This document shows positions 62,593-64,000 of a stretch of DNA of 64,000 nucleotides, one piece after another; within the stretch, counting starts at the first letter, position 1; each line of letters starts with the position of its first letter. The notes under the pieces are model-generated. The model ran no database searches. It was not told where the DNA came from and saw only the letters and a program-made list of their open reading frames with translations. The stretch spans positions 1-64,000 of the forward strand of contig CACWLL010000004.1 of NCBI GenBank assembly GCA_902761735.1, read 5' to 3'. The position numbers and the translations under genes are program-made. The stretch is from an uncultured bacterium. Lineage in GTDB: Bacteria; Cyanobacteriota; Vampirovibrionia; Gastranaerophilales; Gastranaerophilaceae.

Positions 62593-62621
62593 ATAGTAAC
62601 ATATTTTACACAAATTGAAAA
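62593..62621 (-). promoter_or_regulatory. Leaderless promoter of folP
   Basis: Minus strand TTTTCA, 17 bases, TACTAT, then 6 bases to the ATG; no Shine-Dalgarno sequence. Confidence 0.55.
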
Positions 62622-62673
62622 GCGCGGATAATACAATAAAACTTTAACGTTTATAGTCCGAATGCTCTATCGC

Positions 62674-63156
62674 CTATTCTGTCTTAGTTGATAATTCGAC
62701 ACCGAGTTTATTTATACTTTTCATTGTGGTATCAATAACTTCTCCGACACCCGAAATAAATACAAATAAAGCAGCGCCGCCGCCTAAGAAAGAACCGAGT
62801 TTGCCGGTAAACATGCCTTTCATAAATTCAGGCATCTTAGAAGCCTTTGCCCAATTTGCAATATCAATTTTCAAAGTTTTGTAATTAACTTTTAGCGCAT
62901 TCCATAATGATTTTGTGCGTTGAGCCGGCTCAGATAATGCTTGCGCGGCTTTTGAGGTTCCGTTAACTACCTGACGGAGTTTTTCGCTTGATTTAAAATA
63001 TTTAAAAGCCGTACTTCCACGTGTAGCAGCAGCACCTGCGCCGACACCGCCGGTTACGGTTGCGGCATCTTCTACTTTTTCGCGACGGGTTTTAGCATCA
63101 CGATTAATAGGGTTTGCGGTGAAAGATACTAATTTCGGAGTAATACTAAACGGCAT
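62674..63156 (-). CDS. Unknown protein with N-terminal tag, second of an overlapping pair
   Basis: 160 residues. Starts 'MPFSITPKLVSFTANPINR', a short tag like those on several other proteins here. Then comes an Ala/Gly/Thr-rich stretch ('TVTGGVGAGAAATRGS'), a helical middle and a hydrophobic Gly-rich segment ('LGSFLGGGAALFVFISGVGEVID') that is a likely membrane helix. AAAGGAG lies 7 bases before the ATG. Overlaps the upstream gene by 11 bases. No family recognised. Confidence 0.72.
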   Translation of the reverse strand: MPFSITPKLVSFTANPINRDAKTRREKVEDAATVTGGVGAGAAATRGSTAFKYFKSSEKLRQVVNGTSKAAQALSEPAQRTKSLWNALKVNYKTLKIDIANWAKASKMPEFMKGMFTGKLGSFLGGGAALFVFISGVGEVIDTTMKSINKLGVELSTKTE

Positions 63157-63955
63157 CTCTATACTCCTTTCTGTAAGGTAAGGAGTGCATTCCGTCTATA
63201 TAGTATCTGCCTTGTTCGTCTTGTTCTACGTTATATTTGTTTCCGTCAATTGTATTTGCACCAATAGTGTTTACAGCTGCCGTTCCGCCGCCTGCAACAC
63301 CCATTGTCTCAACAAATACACGTTTAGGATTTAATTTTTTGATTTTTGCTTTAGTATTATCTTTAAATTTAACTGATTTTTCGTATACAATATTTTCTTT
63401 TACGGATTTCTTCCAGCTTGATAGTGTTTTACCTACAGAAGACTCAAGGAATGAAGATTTCCAGTCTGATAATTTTTTCTTAAATGATTTAACCCAACTG
63501 CGTTCTGCAAGATAATCTTTTGCGCTGTGATATTTCTTTGAAATTCCTTTACCCATGTCGGTGGCATGTGTTTTGATATATTTAGCGGCATCGGTTTTAC
63601 CGATTTTAGATAAAACTTCTAAAGTACCGACGGTACCCCATCTCAAACCGCCCCATCCGATAGCAATTGAGATAAGTCCCGATAAAATTTTTGTACCTGT
63701 TTTAAATCCCGGCACGGATTCTGTTGTATGAGCTATGGAATCCAAATTTTGTTTTGTCTGTTTCCATAAATCTAATTCTTTTTTAGTATCGGCTTTTTCC
63801 TGCTCAAGATTAAATCCGTCTTCTGCGGGGCTTGTATATTCATCCTCGTAAATCTCGGTATAATCAACATATTCCGATTTGTCAGGATAACGTCCAAAAG
63901 CCGGTGAAAACTGCTTGTTATAACTGTTTGTTAAATTTGGTTGAATTTTTAACAT
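63146..63955 (-). CDS. Unknown protein with N-terminal tag, first of an overlapping pair
   Basis: 269 residues from the ATG at 63955 (GGAG 8 bases upstream); the frame stays open to near the window edge, so a longer form cannot be ruled out but lacks a better start. The N-terminus is 'MLKIQPNLTNSYNKQFSPAFGRYPD', the tag type. A hydrophobic segment follows at about 95-122 ('ILSGLISIAIGWGGLRWGT'), then a very Lys/Ser-rich helical region and a Gly/Ala turn ('VAGGGTAAVNTIG'). Co-translated with the next gene. Function unknown. Confidence 0.7.
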   Translation of the reverse strand: MLKIQPNLTNSYNKQFSPAFGRYPDKSEYVDYTEIYEDEYTSPAEDGFNLEQEKADTKKELDLWKQTKQNLDSIAHTTESVPGFKTGTKILSGLISIAIGWGGLRWGTVGTLEVLSKIGKTDAAKYIKTHATDMGKGISKKYHSAKDYLAERSWVKSFKKKLSDWKSSFLESSVGKTLSSWKKSVKENIVYEKSVKFKDNTKAKIKKLNPKRVFVETMGVAGGGTAAVNTIGANTIDGNKYNVEQDEQGRYYIDGMHSLPYRKEYRDAV

Positions 63956-64000
63956 TCCACACACTCCGGTAACTATATTATTTTCTCTTTGGTTCAAAAA

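Overview
The window is an AT-rich, gene-dense bacterial chromosome segment. It has no prophage, insertion sequence, transposase or CRISPR array that I can see. The best guess for the host is a non-photosynthetic relative of cyanobacteria (Melainabacteria/Vampirovibrionia, most like the gut Gastranaerophilales). The reasons are a gene for LdpA, a protein otherwise typical of cyanobacteria; two near-identical ClpP paralogues; a VKOR-DsbA fusion of the cyanobacterial type; a didermal cell plan (autotransporter, signal-peptide proteins); and flagellar genes. The lineage is inferred from protein resemblance only; no rRNA gene is present to confirm it.

Layout. 1-3.6 kb: 3' part of a huge Asn-rich autotransporter adhesin. 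3.8-8.4 kb: a stand-alone LuxR-type helix-turn-helix protein, ilvD, a tandem pair of unknown 114-residue paralogues bracketed by complementary motifs, and purA. 8.4-14 kb: secA, then fliJ-fliK-flg (flagellar). 14-16.9 kb, minus strand: acyltransferase, nitrilase and PBP4-type peptidase in overlapping frames. 17-20 kb: exported and putative metallopeptidase proteins. 20.1-23.5 kb: tig-clpP-clpX (minus). 23.7-27.6 kb: a micro-protein, two arginine tRNAs, a small secreted protein, then ldpA, an aldolase-like gene and a DUF2229 activase-like gene. 27.6-30.8 kb: uridine-kinase-like gene, rpsU, proS. 31-34.7 kb: flagellar switch/export operon fliM/N-like, fliO, fliP, fliQ, fliR. 35-46.4 kb: two M16 peptidases, an EF-hand protein, a second clpP, an asparaginase, a VKOR-DsbA fusion and queH. 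47-52.5 kb: GtrA, a DUF2582 winged helix, a double-helicase protein and a Cas4/AddB-like Fe-S nuclease. 52.5-55.7 kb (minus): zinc-ribbon protein, pdxA-like, DUF1537 kinase, ssb. 55.9-64 kb: unknown small and membrane proteins, a NarL-type response regulator, uvrA, folP and two overlapping unknown genes.

Regulation visible in the sequence. Many genes end in strong, often bidirectional hairpin terminators. Several promoters match the sigma-70 consensus. At least four genes, and perhaps six, have a -10-like box only 6-7 nt before the ATG, which predicts leaderless mRNAs.

Most interesting items: the fused inactive/active helicase with a separate Fe-S nuclease (a rearranged AddAB-like machine); LdpA and its two partners in a probably dark-living cell; complementary motifs flanking both twin genes; a SctQ-like flagellar switch protein next to an extended FliQ; and a recurring short N-terminal tag ending in a Phe-small-residue motif on otherwise unrelated proteins.
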